64,000 nt of DNA from Chlorocebus sabaeus. Its lineage: Eukaryota; Chordata; Mammalia; Primates; Cercopithecidae. The notes below the pieces were generated by a model. That model was not told the DNA's origin, did not search any database, and saw only the letters and a list, made by a program, of their open reading frames with translations. Shown here piece after piece: positions 25,152 to 35,320 of the stretch. The DNA is taken from assembly GCF_047675955.1 (NCBI RefSeq), contig NC_132904.1, forward strand, positions 56,725,435 through 56,789,434, written 5' to 3'. How positions within the stretch are numbered: the first letter of the stretch is position 1; the number at the start of each line of letters is the position of its first letter. Made by a program: the position numbers and the translations under genes.

Positions 25152-26177
25152 CTTTGTGGTTTTATCTGCCTCTGGTCTTTGATGATGGTGATGTACTGAT
25201 GGGGTTTTGGTGTAGGTGTCCTTCCTGTTTGATAGCTTTCCTTCTAACAGTCAGGATCCTCAGCTGTAGGTTGTAGCTGTAGGAGATTGCTTGAGGTCCA
25301 CTCCAGACCCTCTTTGCCTGGGTATCAGCAGCAGAGGCTGCAGAAGATAGAATATTTCTGAACAGCGAGTGTACCTGTCTGATTCTTGCTTTGGAAGCTT
25401 CCTCTCAGGGGTGTACTCCACCCTGTGAGGTGTGGGGTGTCAGACTGCCCCTAGTGGGGGATGTCTCCCAGTTAGGCTACTCAGGGGTCAGGGACCCACT
25501 TGAGTAGGGAGTCTGTCCCTTCTCAGATCTCAACCTCCGTGTTGGGAGATCCACTGCTCTCTTCAAAGCTGTCAGACAGAGTCGTTTGCGTCTGCAGAGC
25601 TGCTGCGTTTGTTATTGTTTACGGTGCCCTGTCCCCAGAGGTGGAGTCTACAGAGACAGGCAGGTTTCCTTGAGCTGCTGTGAGCTCCACCCAGTTCGAG
25701 CTTCCCAGCAGCTTTGTTTACCTACTTAAGCCTCAGCAATGGTGGGCGCCCCTCCCCCAGCCTCGCTGCTGCCTTGCCGGTAGATCACAGACTGCTGTGC
25801 TAGCAATGAGGGAGGCTCCGTGGGTGTGGGACCCTCCCGGCCAGGTGTGGGATATGATCTCCTGGTGTGCCGGTTTGCTTAAAGCGCAGTATTGGGGTGG
25901 GAGTTACCCGATTTTCCAGGTGTTGTGTGTCTCAGTTCCCCTGGCTAGGAAAAGGGATTCCCTTCCCCCTTGCGCTTTCCAGGTGAGGCAATGCCTTGCC
26001 CTGCTTCAGCTCTCGCTGGTCGGGCTGCAGCAGCTGACCAGCACCGATCGTCTGGCACTCCCCAGTGAGATGAACCCAGTACCTCAGTTGAAAATGCAGA
26101 AATCACCGGTCTTCTGTGTCGCTTGCGCTGGGAGTTGGAGACTGGAGCTGTTCCTATTCGGCCATCTTGCTCCGCCT
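25152..26177 (-). promoter_or_regulatory. L1 5' UTR with internal promoter
   Basis: 1026 bp upstream of ORF1. The + strand CGGCCATCTTG at 26160-26169 is the YY1 site at the start of the L1 5' UTR. L1 5' UTRs drive sense transcription and also carry an antisense promoter (established). Here that antisense activity would point in the RIC3 direction. Confidence 0.8.
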
Positions 26178-26183
26178 CTGTTC

Positions 26184-26478
26184 TTTTTTTTTTTGAGACA
26201 GAGTCTCTCTTTGTCACCCAGGCTGCAGTGCTGTGGTGCGATCTCAGATCACTGCAACCTCCATCTCCCGGGATCAAGTGATTCTCCTGCTTCAGCCTCC
26301 GAAGTAGCTGGGACTACAGGCACATACCACCACACCTGGCTAATTTTTGTATTTTTAGTAGAGGCAAGGTTGTTCACCATTTTGGCCAGGCTCAACTCGA
26401 ATTCCTGATCTCAGGTGATCTGCCCACCTTGGCCTCCCAAAATGCTGGGACTACAGTTGTGAGCCACCGTTCCTGGCC
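26184..26478 (-). mobile_element. Alu (AluS-like) hit by the L1
   Basis: Antisense Alu, poly-T then GAGACAGAGTCTCTCTTTGT, ending GTTCCTGGCC. The L1 inserted at its A tail, so its original left flank is now at 19985 and before. Confidence 0.9.
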
Positions 26479-26864
26479 CCTATTCACTTTTGATAAAAGC
26501 ATTTGTACGCTTTTGTGGTAGAAGAGGAAATCATGACCATTCTCTGTTGAGGTCCTTTACTTCAGTTCCTGACCTCTATATACAGAGCCCACTGGACATA
26601 TCTCATAGATACCTACCTTTATCCTCCTCATATGATAAATAGTCTATTGAATGAATGAATGTCCAAGGTGGAATTCATCATCTATCCCCCAAGTGAACCT
26701 ACTCTACCTTTAATTTCCATCTCAGCAAATGGCTTCACCATCCACTTGGTTGCCCAAAGCAGAAATTAGATGTTATCCTTGATTCACCTTTTATTTTACT
26801 TCCCATATCTCATTAATCACCATGTCTTGTCATTTCTACTTAATTAATAAGCCTGTCTCCCTGC

Positions 26865-27005
26865 AAAAGACTGTAGGCTCTGTGAGGTCAGGGATTGTCC
26901 TTCTTAGCTATAGAGCTTAGCAAAGGCACATAAAAGGCTCCAAAAAATATTAGATGAAGTAGAAGAAAGAATGAGTGAGTGAGTGCATGAGTGAGTGAAT
27001 GAATA
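26865..27005 (+). mobile_element. L2 3' end
   Basis: Reads CTCTGTGAGGTCAGGGATTG and ends in TGAGTGAATGAAT repeats, the usual L2 terminus. Confidence 0.6.
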
Positions 27006-27130
27006 CCTGTTTTTGACATAGGTCATAACTATCTCATGTGGTTTCTCTAATTTTGCCACCTTTCAGTTTTCTTTCTGTTTTCCAAACAGATGGATTATCT
27101 CTTTTGTTTTAATCCTTCAGCAGGTCCCTT

Positions 27131-27330
27131 TTGATTTTGAAAAAGCATAGAATCTTTAACATAGCTTACATGGTCCTGAGTGACCTGGCCTTTTGTACCT
27201 CTCTTGCTTTATTTATCTTTCTTCATCACTCTCTCTGTGGTCCAGCCACACCGACCACTTGCTGTTCCTCTAAAATACCTGTATGTTTTTGCCTCTGGAC
27301 TTGGCATATACTTTTTCGTATGCCTAGCTC
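27131..27330 (+). mobile_element. L2 fragment
   Basis: Typical L2 wording: ACATAGCTTACATGGTCCTG, then ACCTGGCC, TCCAGCCACACCGACC and CTTGCTGTTCCTC. Old and diverged. Confidence 0.65.
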
Positions 27331-27560
27331 CTCTCTCCCCCGACAACACATGCTTATTTTGACTCTGAAGGCTTTTGAGGAGAAATATCATGATTTGCTA
27401 TGCTTTAGAAAAATAACTCTTACAGTAATATATAGAGTGACTGTATGCTGGAACATTACTGAAAAGGTTTCAGCAAATGGTAATAAATAGACCAGTGAGA
27501 GTGGAAAAGTGGGGACAAGTTAAGGGCACCTAATGGAAGAAAAAAAATCACAGGCTGTAT
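27329..27560 (+). repeat. Direct duplication, right copy
   Basis: Partner of 19493-19725 in the same orientation. Here the segment continues leftward into a sense L2 (27131-27330), which the left copy lacks. The right copy may therefore be the source. Confidence 0.85.
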
Positions 27561-30500
27561 CAGATTTCTTGGTTGCAAGCAGCCAACTCTGGCTAGCAAA
27601 AAGTTTGAAGTACGAGGAGGCAGAATTTATTGGAAGAATATGGGGTAGCTCATAATGTCAAAGGAACAACTGAACATCCAGGTTTCAGGAAGGGTGGTAA
27701 CCAGAGCAGCTTTGGGCGTTTAGGGAGTAGGAACAAAGGGACAGTCTCCTCATGGACTGTTGCCAGGATGAATTTAATGTCAAAGTATTCAGTTCAGGCT
27801 TCACTGTGTTCAAGGTCCAAAAGTAAAGTTAGCTCAACTTGGGTCCTATATCTATCCCTGAATCAATCCCTGCAGCCAAGGGGATGGAATGTGATGATTA
27901 GCTGTGGGTCATATGGCCACCCTTGAAGGAGAGGTGGGGTATGGATGGCTCACGCTAACCTTTACACTGTGAATGGAAGATGAGTTTGTTCCCCAAAAGA
28001 AAACTACTAACCAGATAAGAGCAATGAGGAAGAATAAATAAATAGAGATGCATTGGAGATTTACAGCCAAACTGGAAGGAAGATTATGGCATTAACCAAG
28101 ATAATATACAAAAGAAGGGAAAGTACATAAGGCTTTGGAGTTGAGATCGTAAGTTCAGCACTGAGTATGTCTGAGATGCCATCAGAACATCCATGTGTAA
28201 TATGAAACAGCAATAGGAAATTTGGTTCTTGAGGTCAGAGCAAAGGGCTCAGGTTTGGAAGTCATTGGCTGGGAGTGAGAGATGGAGAAAATCTCCATGG
28301 AGAAAGGTAAGATCACCAAATATTTGAGGCATATCAGACTCTGCTGCAATATTCTGAAATCTTTTACTGATCTGAGTTCTGTTCTAACCATGAATGGTGT
28401 TATTAACATCTGTTTAATTATCTGTGCTTAACTCTTGCATTTGGAACTTGATGATTCTGCTGGGCTTACAGAATTCAAAATTCTAGTGAGGCTGTTTCCC
28501 AACTGTGACCTTTTATTTTTCTATCATCTTAGAATCTTCCATACTCAGCCTCTTCTGGTCTTCCTGTTCATGGAGTTGCTCACGATTCTGAGCCAACTGG
28601 GACCTGGTTTCAGGAGGTGAATTTAAGATTAACTTTAACATAGTCGCAAGGCCTCCAAGTGGAAATGCCCAGGAAATTCCTGGAGTTGTGAGATGGGAAT
28701 TTGTGTGAAAAGTCAAGATTAATAGTAGCATTAGGACATCTTTTCTGTAGAGGTGATGGTCTAATCTGTGATACTGGGTCAACTTCCTGAGGGCATGATT
28801 ATAAGAATGGAGAAATGAGAATCCTAGGATTGAGTCTTGGGAAAATTGTTTTGGGAGGTGGGTGGAAGAAAGTGAGCCAGGGTCATAGACAAAAGGAATG
28901 GTTAAAGAAGTGGGAGGAATACAAATGTCTCAATAGCTAAGGGAGGAGGAGGTTTTAAGCAGAGGATGGTCTATAGTATAGAGAAGTCAAGAAGAATGAA
29001 ATGTGAGAAAAAGACCCTTGGATTTAGTAAAGTGAAAATCACTTAGGAGTAAAAGTTTTTGCAACTTTTGGTAAAATGATAGAATGGAATCCAGAATTCA
29101 GGGAGGTGGAAAAAAATAATGGATGGTGAGGAAATGGGGATCAATCAAACGAACACATAATTATTGAGCTCTTAATAGTGATCATGGCATTGTGCCTATA
29201 CTGTTGTCAACTTAATTATTACTGCCCTCTGGGAGTATCAAACCAAGTTGAGATGATAAGGAATCCATGAAAATATTCATTGCAATAAATTCAGAAGATA
29301 TCATAAAGTAGACCATGATTAATGCATAATGCCAGATATGGACAATAAAGGTATACTTGTTTAGAGTGAAATGAGGATGCTTTGGTTTGGAGTTCTCTGG
29401 GAAAGCTCTTGTCTGTTCTGCTTCCTCTAGTCTACCCATCCTCTTTTAGGATAAGGGCTTCTGATGACTTGGGAAATAGAATTAAGACTGTTTCGTTCAT
29501 TGAAGATCAGAATGCCCTGTGTACAGTCTGGAAAAGTAACATGTGCCACCTGAAGAGAAAAGAATTTGTGATAGGCAGGTTAGCTCTTCTAGTCAGCCCC
29601 AGAAGCCTCACAGAAAGTGGGTTGTTTTAACAGTAAGAAATAGGGGTTATGTGGGACAGATGAGCAGTTTTGGAGAGTCAGGACTCCTGTACTGATGGGA
29701 AGAATAGAGCTGTCAGAGGCCCTGTAAGTATAGGATTTTAGCTGAATGTGGAACAGACAGGCATCTTTAGTAGTGCATGGCTTTGAAGCTACTTGGTGTG
29801 GAAGAAGTGGAACTCATGGTGTTTTCATTTTTCCTTTTACTGAGGTCTCTGGTAATGTTGGCTCTTCATTTTCCTCAGTTACTATCTTCATGTTGAAAGG
29901 AGAAATACTCTTTTCATTTTCCTTATTAGTCATTAAGGCTAAAGTTAGACTGAGCATAGAAATGAGTGCAGGCTCAGAACTGGCTGTTAGAAAAACAGAT
30001 GACCGTCTCCATAGGCTAGTACAGAGTACATCATTTTTCCTTTGTAAGTGTTGTATTAACTTGTGTTTGGGTTTTAAGAGGAGAATAAGTAGCCTCCATT
30101 AAATCCTGCTGCTAGATAAAACTGGTCTCAAAGCAGATAGTTATCAGTCTTCTAAGTAGGACCTTGTTTGCCTAACAGTGTGATGCACTGCTTTCCTCTA
30201 AAAGAAAATAATCATACTGTTATCCTTGAGTCTCATGTTATTGTTGCAGATATTTGCCAGAGCCACACAACTAAGTTGGGATTCAAACCAGGTTTTCCAA
30301 AATGTGGAACTTGAGCACTGTGCTTCAAGAATTGCACAGAATGTGATCAGAAGCCTGGATGGTTTTAGTTATAGTGCTTCCATTAAGTGGCGGTATGAAT
30401 ATATAAACAATATTTCTCCTCTGTGGACCCCAGTTTCCCCAATTTCTCTAGCCTAGATGATTGAGTTTTCAAAATTACCCACCTCTGAAATTTTAGAATC

Positions 30501-30689
30501 TATCCTTACACCTGCACAAGTAAATTAAGCCTGGTGATTTCTAGTAGCATAAATTTTCCTGGTTGACGCTAATGGCCTAGAACATTTTCCTTTGATGACC
30601 TTGCTTCAGAGAAAAGTGGCTTGTAGTAAATGGAGTAATGTGAGTAACAGTGAAATTGTTAGGCGATTGAGAATCAGGGCATTGAGATA

Positions 30690-30855
30690 CACTGAAAAAA
30701 CACTGAACTGAAAGCTGAGACATCTGGGGTCTGGTCCTAGTGTTGACATTAACTAATTTTGGGACCTTGGGCAATCACTTGATCTATTCTGGGCTTTAGT
30801 TTTCCCATTTATAAAATCAAAACATTGGACTGACATCTCTAGTTCCCAGCTATGC
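30690..30855 (+). mobile_element. MIR
   Basis: Sense MIR: TTTTGGGACCTTGGGCAATC followed by TTTTCCCATTTATAAAATC, 145 bp before RIC3 exon 5. Confidence 0.7.
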
Positions 30856-30999
30856 AGTTGGAGGATCAATTCCTAGAATAATAATCTGCTGCAATTGCAC
30901 TTTCTATTCCAGTATCCAGACAGACCATAGTGATGTTTATGTCTATTGCCTAGGAGTATTTACCACTAAATGGTTGGATTGTCTCATATTTCTAAGCAG

Positions 31000-31145
31000 A
31001 GCACAGACTGTGACTTCTGACCAAGAGAAACGGTTGCTACATCAGCTCCGAGAAATCACCAGGGTCATGAAAGAAGGAAAATTCATTGACAGATTTTCTC
31101 CAGAGAAAGAAGCTGAGGAGGCTCCTTACATGGAGGACTGGGAAG
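31000..31145 (+). CDS. RIC3: RIC3 coding exon 5
   Basis: The 146-nt exon completes the Arg codon from exon 4 and reads AQTVTSDQEKRLLHQLREIT, then RVMKEGKFIDRFSPEKEAEE, then APYMEDWE, and ends one base into a Gly codon at donor GTAAAC. This is the charged cytosolic part after the coiled coil. The acceptor is a tandem NAGNAG (AAGCAG at 30994-30999). Use of the upstream AG would add three bases and turn Glu-Arg into Glu-Ser-Arg. Both forms keep the frame. Confidence 0.95.
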
Positions 31146-31558
31146 GTAAACAGCATCTTCTCATTTTTTTGTTAGCTGTCAGCCCAGAAAAGAGATCGTA
31201 CAGATTTTTTAAAAATCAGCTTCATTATTGAGGTAAAATATATAAACAGGAATATTAACCAGTTTTAAATGTACAGTTGGATGAGTTTTGACAAATGTAT
31301 AGAGTTTGTATAATCACACCATAATTTTGATAAAGAACATTTCCATCACCCCAGAAAGCTCCCCCTTCTTTGTAGGTAATGCCCTTCTCCTGCCCCTGGC
31401 AACAACTGAAGTGCTTTCTGTACATTTAATTTTGCCTTTTCTGTGTAAGTGGATTATACTGCATATGCTCATTGGCTTCTTTGATTTAGCATAATACTTT
31501 TGACATTCATGTTTGTTATTGAGTATATCCATACTTTTTCTCTTGCTGAGTAGTAGTC

Positions 31559-31674
31559 AGTTATATGCTTATACCATAATTTGTCCATTCACCAGTTGAG
31601 GAACGTTTGGGTTATTCCTACCTTTGCACTCTTTTGACTCAAGCAGCTATAAACTTCTGCATATGAGTCTTTGT
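31559..31674 (+). repeat. Direct duplication, left copy (L1-derived)
   Basis: 116 bp matching 35201-35316 with about 8 differences, in the same orientation. Confidence 0.88.
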
Positions 31675-31754
31675 TTGAACATATATTTGTATTTCTTTTG
31701 GGTCTATACCTAGGAGTGAGATTTCTGGGTTTAAGGTAATTGTATATTTAACTT

Positions 31755-32053
31755 TTTTTGTTGTTGTTTTTCAAGACAGTCTCACTTTGTCGCCCAGGCT
31801 GGAGTGCAGCAGAGCAATCTCAGCTTGCTGCAACCTCTGCCTCCTGGGTTCAAGTGATTCTCCTGCCTCAGCCTCCCAAGTAGCTGTGATTACAGGTGCC
31901 TGGCACCACGCCTGGCTAATTTTTGTAGTTTTAGTAGAGACAGGGTTTTATCATGTTGGCCAGGCTGGTCTTGAACTCCTGACCTCAAGTGATCCACCTG
32001 CCTCAGCCCCTCAAAGTGCTGGGATTACAGGCATGGGCGACCATGCCTGACCA
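31755..32053 (-). mobile_element. AluS-like
   Basis: Antisense Alu starting TTTTTTTGTTGTTGTTTTTC, inserted in the old L1. The L1 word TTTAACTTT lies on both sides. Confidence 0.93.
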
Positions 32054-32527
32054 CATGTTTAACTTTATTAGAAACTGTCAACCTGCTTTCCTAAGTAGCT
32101 CTTCTTTTTTCCTTCCCACCAGCAGTGTATGGCAATTGAAGTTACTCCACATCCTTGGTAACACTTAGTCTTGTCAGTCTTTTTAATTTTATCTATTCTA
32201 GTGGGTGTAAAGTGATATCTTAATTGTGACTTTAATTTACCTTTCTCCAGTGACTAATGATGATGAACATTTTTTCATGTGCTTATTTGCCATCTGCATA
32301 TCTTTGAAGTGTCTGTTCAAATCGTTTGCCAATTTTTAAATTGGGTTGATTAGGTTCTTGTTGGGTTGCAAGAGTTCTTTATATATTCTGAGTACAAGTT
32401 ATTTGTCATTTCTGTATTTTGCAAATATTTTATGTAGCTTGCCTTTATATTTTCTTAACAGTCTTTCAAAGAGTAGAAGTTTTAAATTTTGATGAAGTCC
32501 AACTTACCATTTTTTCTTTATGATTTG

Positions 32528-32833
32528 CTTTTTTTTTTTTTTTTTTTTTGAGACAGAGTCTTGCTCTGGCCCCCCAGGCCTGAGTGCAGTGGCGCCATCT
32601 CGGCTCACTGTAAGCTCCACCTCGCAGGTTCACACCATCTTCCTGCCTCAGCCTCCCTAGTAGCTGGAACCACAGGCGCCTGCCACCATGCCTGGCTAAT
32701 TTTTTTGTATTTTTAGTAGAGATGGGGTTTCACCGTGTTAGCCAGGATGGTCTCAATCTCCCGACCTTGCGATCCGCCTGCTTTGGCCTCCCAAAGTGCT
32801 GGGATTACAGGCATGAGCCACTGTGCCAGGCCC
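32528..32833 (-). mobile_element. AluS/Y-like
   Basis: Antisense full Alu with a 20-base T run, ending GTGCCAGGCCC. Confidence 0.93.
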
Positions 32834-33664
32834 ATTTTTTATGTTCTATTTAAGAAATATTTGCCTAACCCAAGGTTTGCCTAACTCCCATGTTTTCTAG
32901 AAATTTTACGGTTTTAGCTTTTACATTTAGGCCTGTGATCTATTTTGAGTTAACCTTTATAGATAGTCTGAGGTATCAGGACTGAGGTTTATTTTTTTCC
33001 ATACCAAATACCCAATTGTTCAGCTTCTTTCGTTACATTTAATTGGCTTGACATTTGCTTGAAAAACCAGTTGACCATGCATGTGCTTGTCTGTTCTGGG
33101 CTCTATTCTGTTCCATTGATCTGTATGTCTCTACTTGTACCAATAGCACATGGTCCTTATTACTGTGTCTTTATAGTAAGTCTTGATTTTGGGTAGTTCA
33201 AGTTGTTCAGATTTTTTTTCCAAAATTATTTTGGCTATTTCCTTCACTATTTCAGATGAATTTACAATTAGTTTGTCAGTTTTTATGAAAAAGCCTGATG
33301 GGATTTTGATTGGTACTGCTTTGAATCATTAAATCAATTTGGAAGAATCAATACAGTAACTATATTGAATCTTCTAGTTCATGAACATGTTATGTCTCAC
33401 CATTTATTTAGATCTTTTAAAAGTTCTCTCAGCAATGTGTGGTAGTTTCCAAGGTATAGGTCTTGCATATGTGAGGGATACTGGTCTGTGATTTTCTTTT
33501 CCTGTAATGTCTTTGGTTTTGATTTCAGGGTAATCCTGGCCTCATAAAATGCATTGGGATGTGCTCCTTTTTCTGTTTTCTGGAAAAGTTTCTGTAGAGT
33601 TACTGTTATTTATGCCATACAAGTTATGTGGAATTCTCCAATGATATTATCTTAGTCTGGAGTT

Positions 33665-33777
33665 TTGTTTTCTTTTTTCTTTTCTTTTCTTTTCTTTCCT
33701 TCCTTCCTTTCTTTTTCCTTTTTCCTTTTTCCTTTTTTTCTTTTCTTTCTTTTGTTTTTCTCTCTCTTTTTTTTTCA
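33665..33777 (+). repeat. Polypyrimidine (TTTTC/TTCC)n tract
   Basis: Over 100 bp almost entirely of C and T, with (CTTTT)n, (CCTT)n and (TTTTTCC)n blocks. It is really the expanded A tail of the following antisense Alu, ending in TTTTTTCAG. Confidence 0.9.
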
Positions 33778-34076
33778 GGGTCTTGCCCAGTTGCCCATGA
33801 ACAGTGGCACATGATCATGGCTCACTGTTTGATCTCCTGGGCTCAAGCAACCCCCCAACCTCAGCCTCCTCAGTAGCTGGGCCTACAGGCATGCACCACC
33901 ATGCCTGGCTAATTTTTTAATTTTTCAATTTTTTAAATTTAAAAAATTAGCCAGGCATGGTGGTGCATGCCTGTAGGCCCAGTTACTCATGCCTGGTCTT
34001 GTACTCCTGGTCTTAAGCAATCTTCTCGTCTTGGCCTCCCAAATGCTGGGATTATAGGTATGAGCCACTGTGCCCA
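33776..34076 (-). mobile_element. Alu with internal inverted duplication
   Basis: Antisense old Alu starting AGGGTCTTGCCCAGTTGCCC and ending GAGCCACTGTGCCC. Its centre (33873-33986) is replaced by a palindrome made from one arm's own sequence. Confidence 0.9.
33873..33986. repeat. Inverted repeat, 46-bp arms, 22-bp loop
   Basis: Arms 33873-33918 and 33941-33986 are reverse complements with one mismatch (AGCTAC versus AGTTAC ends). The loop is A/T only except one C. Confidence 0.97.
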
Positions 34077-35200
34077 TTTGACCTGGAGTTTTCTTTGTGG
34101 GAAGATGCCTATGAATTTAATGTATTTTATGGATATAGTGCTATTCAGGTCATTCACTTCTTGAGTGAACTTTGATACTTTGTATCTTTCAAGGAATTTA
34201 CATAGTTCATCCTTGTTGTCAACTTTGTTATTAGTATAAAGTCGTTCATAATATAGTCTAATTATCCATTTAATGTATGTAAGATCTGTAGAGATGCACG
34301 CTCTTCTATTCTTGATCCTGGTAATTTGTTTCTTTTTCTGATCAAGGTGCCCAGAGGTTTATCAACCTTGTTATCTTTTCAAAGAACTATATTTTGGTTT
34401 CTTTTTTTTTTATTTATTTTTTATTTTTATTTTTTGGTTTGTTTCTTATTTCATTGACTTGTGTTTCTTTCTTTCTGGTACTTTTGGTTTAATTTGCCTT
34501 TTTCTAGTTTCTCAAGGTGGAAGCTTAGACCTGTGATCTATATTTTTGGCCATTATTTTATTAATGATCTGTGTCTTTGTATCTCTCTTATTTCTTTCTG
34601 GCTCTCCAGTTGCATATATGTTTGATATTACCCCACAGGTCATGTAAGTTCTGTTCACTGTTTTTCAGGTTTTTTTTTTCCTTACCGTGCTTAGTTTTGA
34701 ATAGTTTTTCCTGCTATGTCTTCAGGTTTATTTGTGTCTTCTACTGTATCTAACCCACTGTTAATCTTATTCAGTGTTTTTTAATTTCAGATATTATCAT
34801 TTCTAGAAGTTTCATTTGGGTCTTTTTTATATCTCATTTATTCATATTTTACTCTACTTTCTTAAACATATGAGGCATATCTGTAATAGCTTTCTTGACT
34901 GTTTTAATTGCTAATTTCATCATCCATGCCATTTCTGGGAATGTTTCTGTTGACTAATTATTCTCCTGGTAATGGGTCCTAATTTCTTTTTTTTTTTTTT
35001 TCATACCTGGTAGGTTTTGATTGGATGATGGATATTACAAACTTTACATTGTTAGGTGCTGGATTTTGTTTTAGTGCTTTAAATAGTGTTGGATTTCATT
35101 AGGTTAGCAGTTAGGTTAGTAGAAAACAGTTGAATCCTTTAAGGCTTTAGCATTTTTTAGGTTGGGTCCAGAACAGCCTTTATTCTAGGGCTAATTTTTT

Positions 35201-35316
35201 AGTTATATGCTTATACCATAATTTATCCATTCACCAGTTGAGGAACGTTTGGGTTGTTCCTGGCTTTGCACTCTTATGACTCAAGCCGCTATGAACTTTT
35301 GCATATGAGTCTTTGT
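35201..35316 (+). repeat. Direct duplication, right copy (L1-derived)
   Basis: Partner of 31559-31674. It lies at the join between the antisense L1M and a sense L1M tail. Confidence 0.88.
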
Positions 35317-35320
35317 GAAT

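Larger units (their letters stand above)
20002..26177 (-). mobile_element. Full-length L1 (LINE-1), both ORFs intact
   Basis: A complete primate L1PA-type retrotransposon of about 6.2 kb, antisense to RIC3 in intron 4. In - strand order: a 5' UTR beginning with the usual GGCGGAGCAAGATGGCCG, ORF1, a 63-bp spacer, ORF2, a short 3' UTR with a G-rich tract (complement of 20168-20190) and an interrupted A tail. It is flanked by a direct repeat of CTGTTC plus T (19985-20001 and 26178-26194), as expected of a target-site duplication. The right copy is the poly-T start of an antisense Alu, so the L1 inserted into that Alu's A tail. Length, open frames and repeats all indicate recent insertion. Confidence 0.95.
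16301..30999 (+). other. RIC3: RIC3 intron 4
   Basis: About 14.7 kb. It holds an AluS, MIR and L2 relics, a MaLR-like LTR, the full-length L1 with its neighbouring Alu, and two copies of an approximately 232-bp segment on either side of that L1. Stretches 16650-17680, 17760-18550, 18945-19490 and 27560-30690 contain at most faint MIR-like pieces (for example 30240-30300) and no gene signal that I can support. Confidence 0.85.
31212..35200 (-). mobile_element. Old L1 (L1M), antisense, several insertions
   Basis: Runs from 3' UTR wording (TGAGTTTTGACAAATGTATA) through ORF2 wording (TTTTTCATGTGCTTATTTGC), interrupted by Alus at 31755, 32528 and about 33776 and by a polypyrimidine tract. It decays toward the right end. 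All frames are broken. Confidence 0.75.

Noticed and set aside
27131..27490. 119-codon frame on the + strand beginning MILKKHRIF
   Set aside because: It covers an L2 fragment and the duplicated segment, not a conserved protein.
33624..33818. Lys/Glu/Arg-rich frame on the - strand
   Set aside because: It is the translation of the C/T-rich simple repeat.
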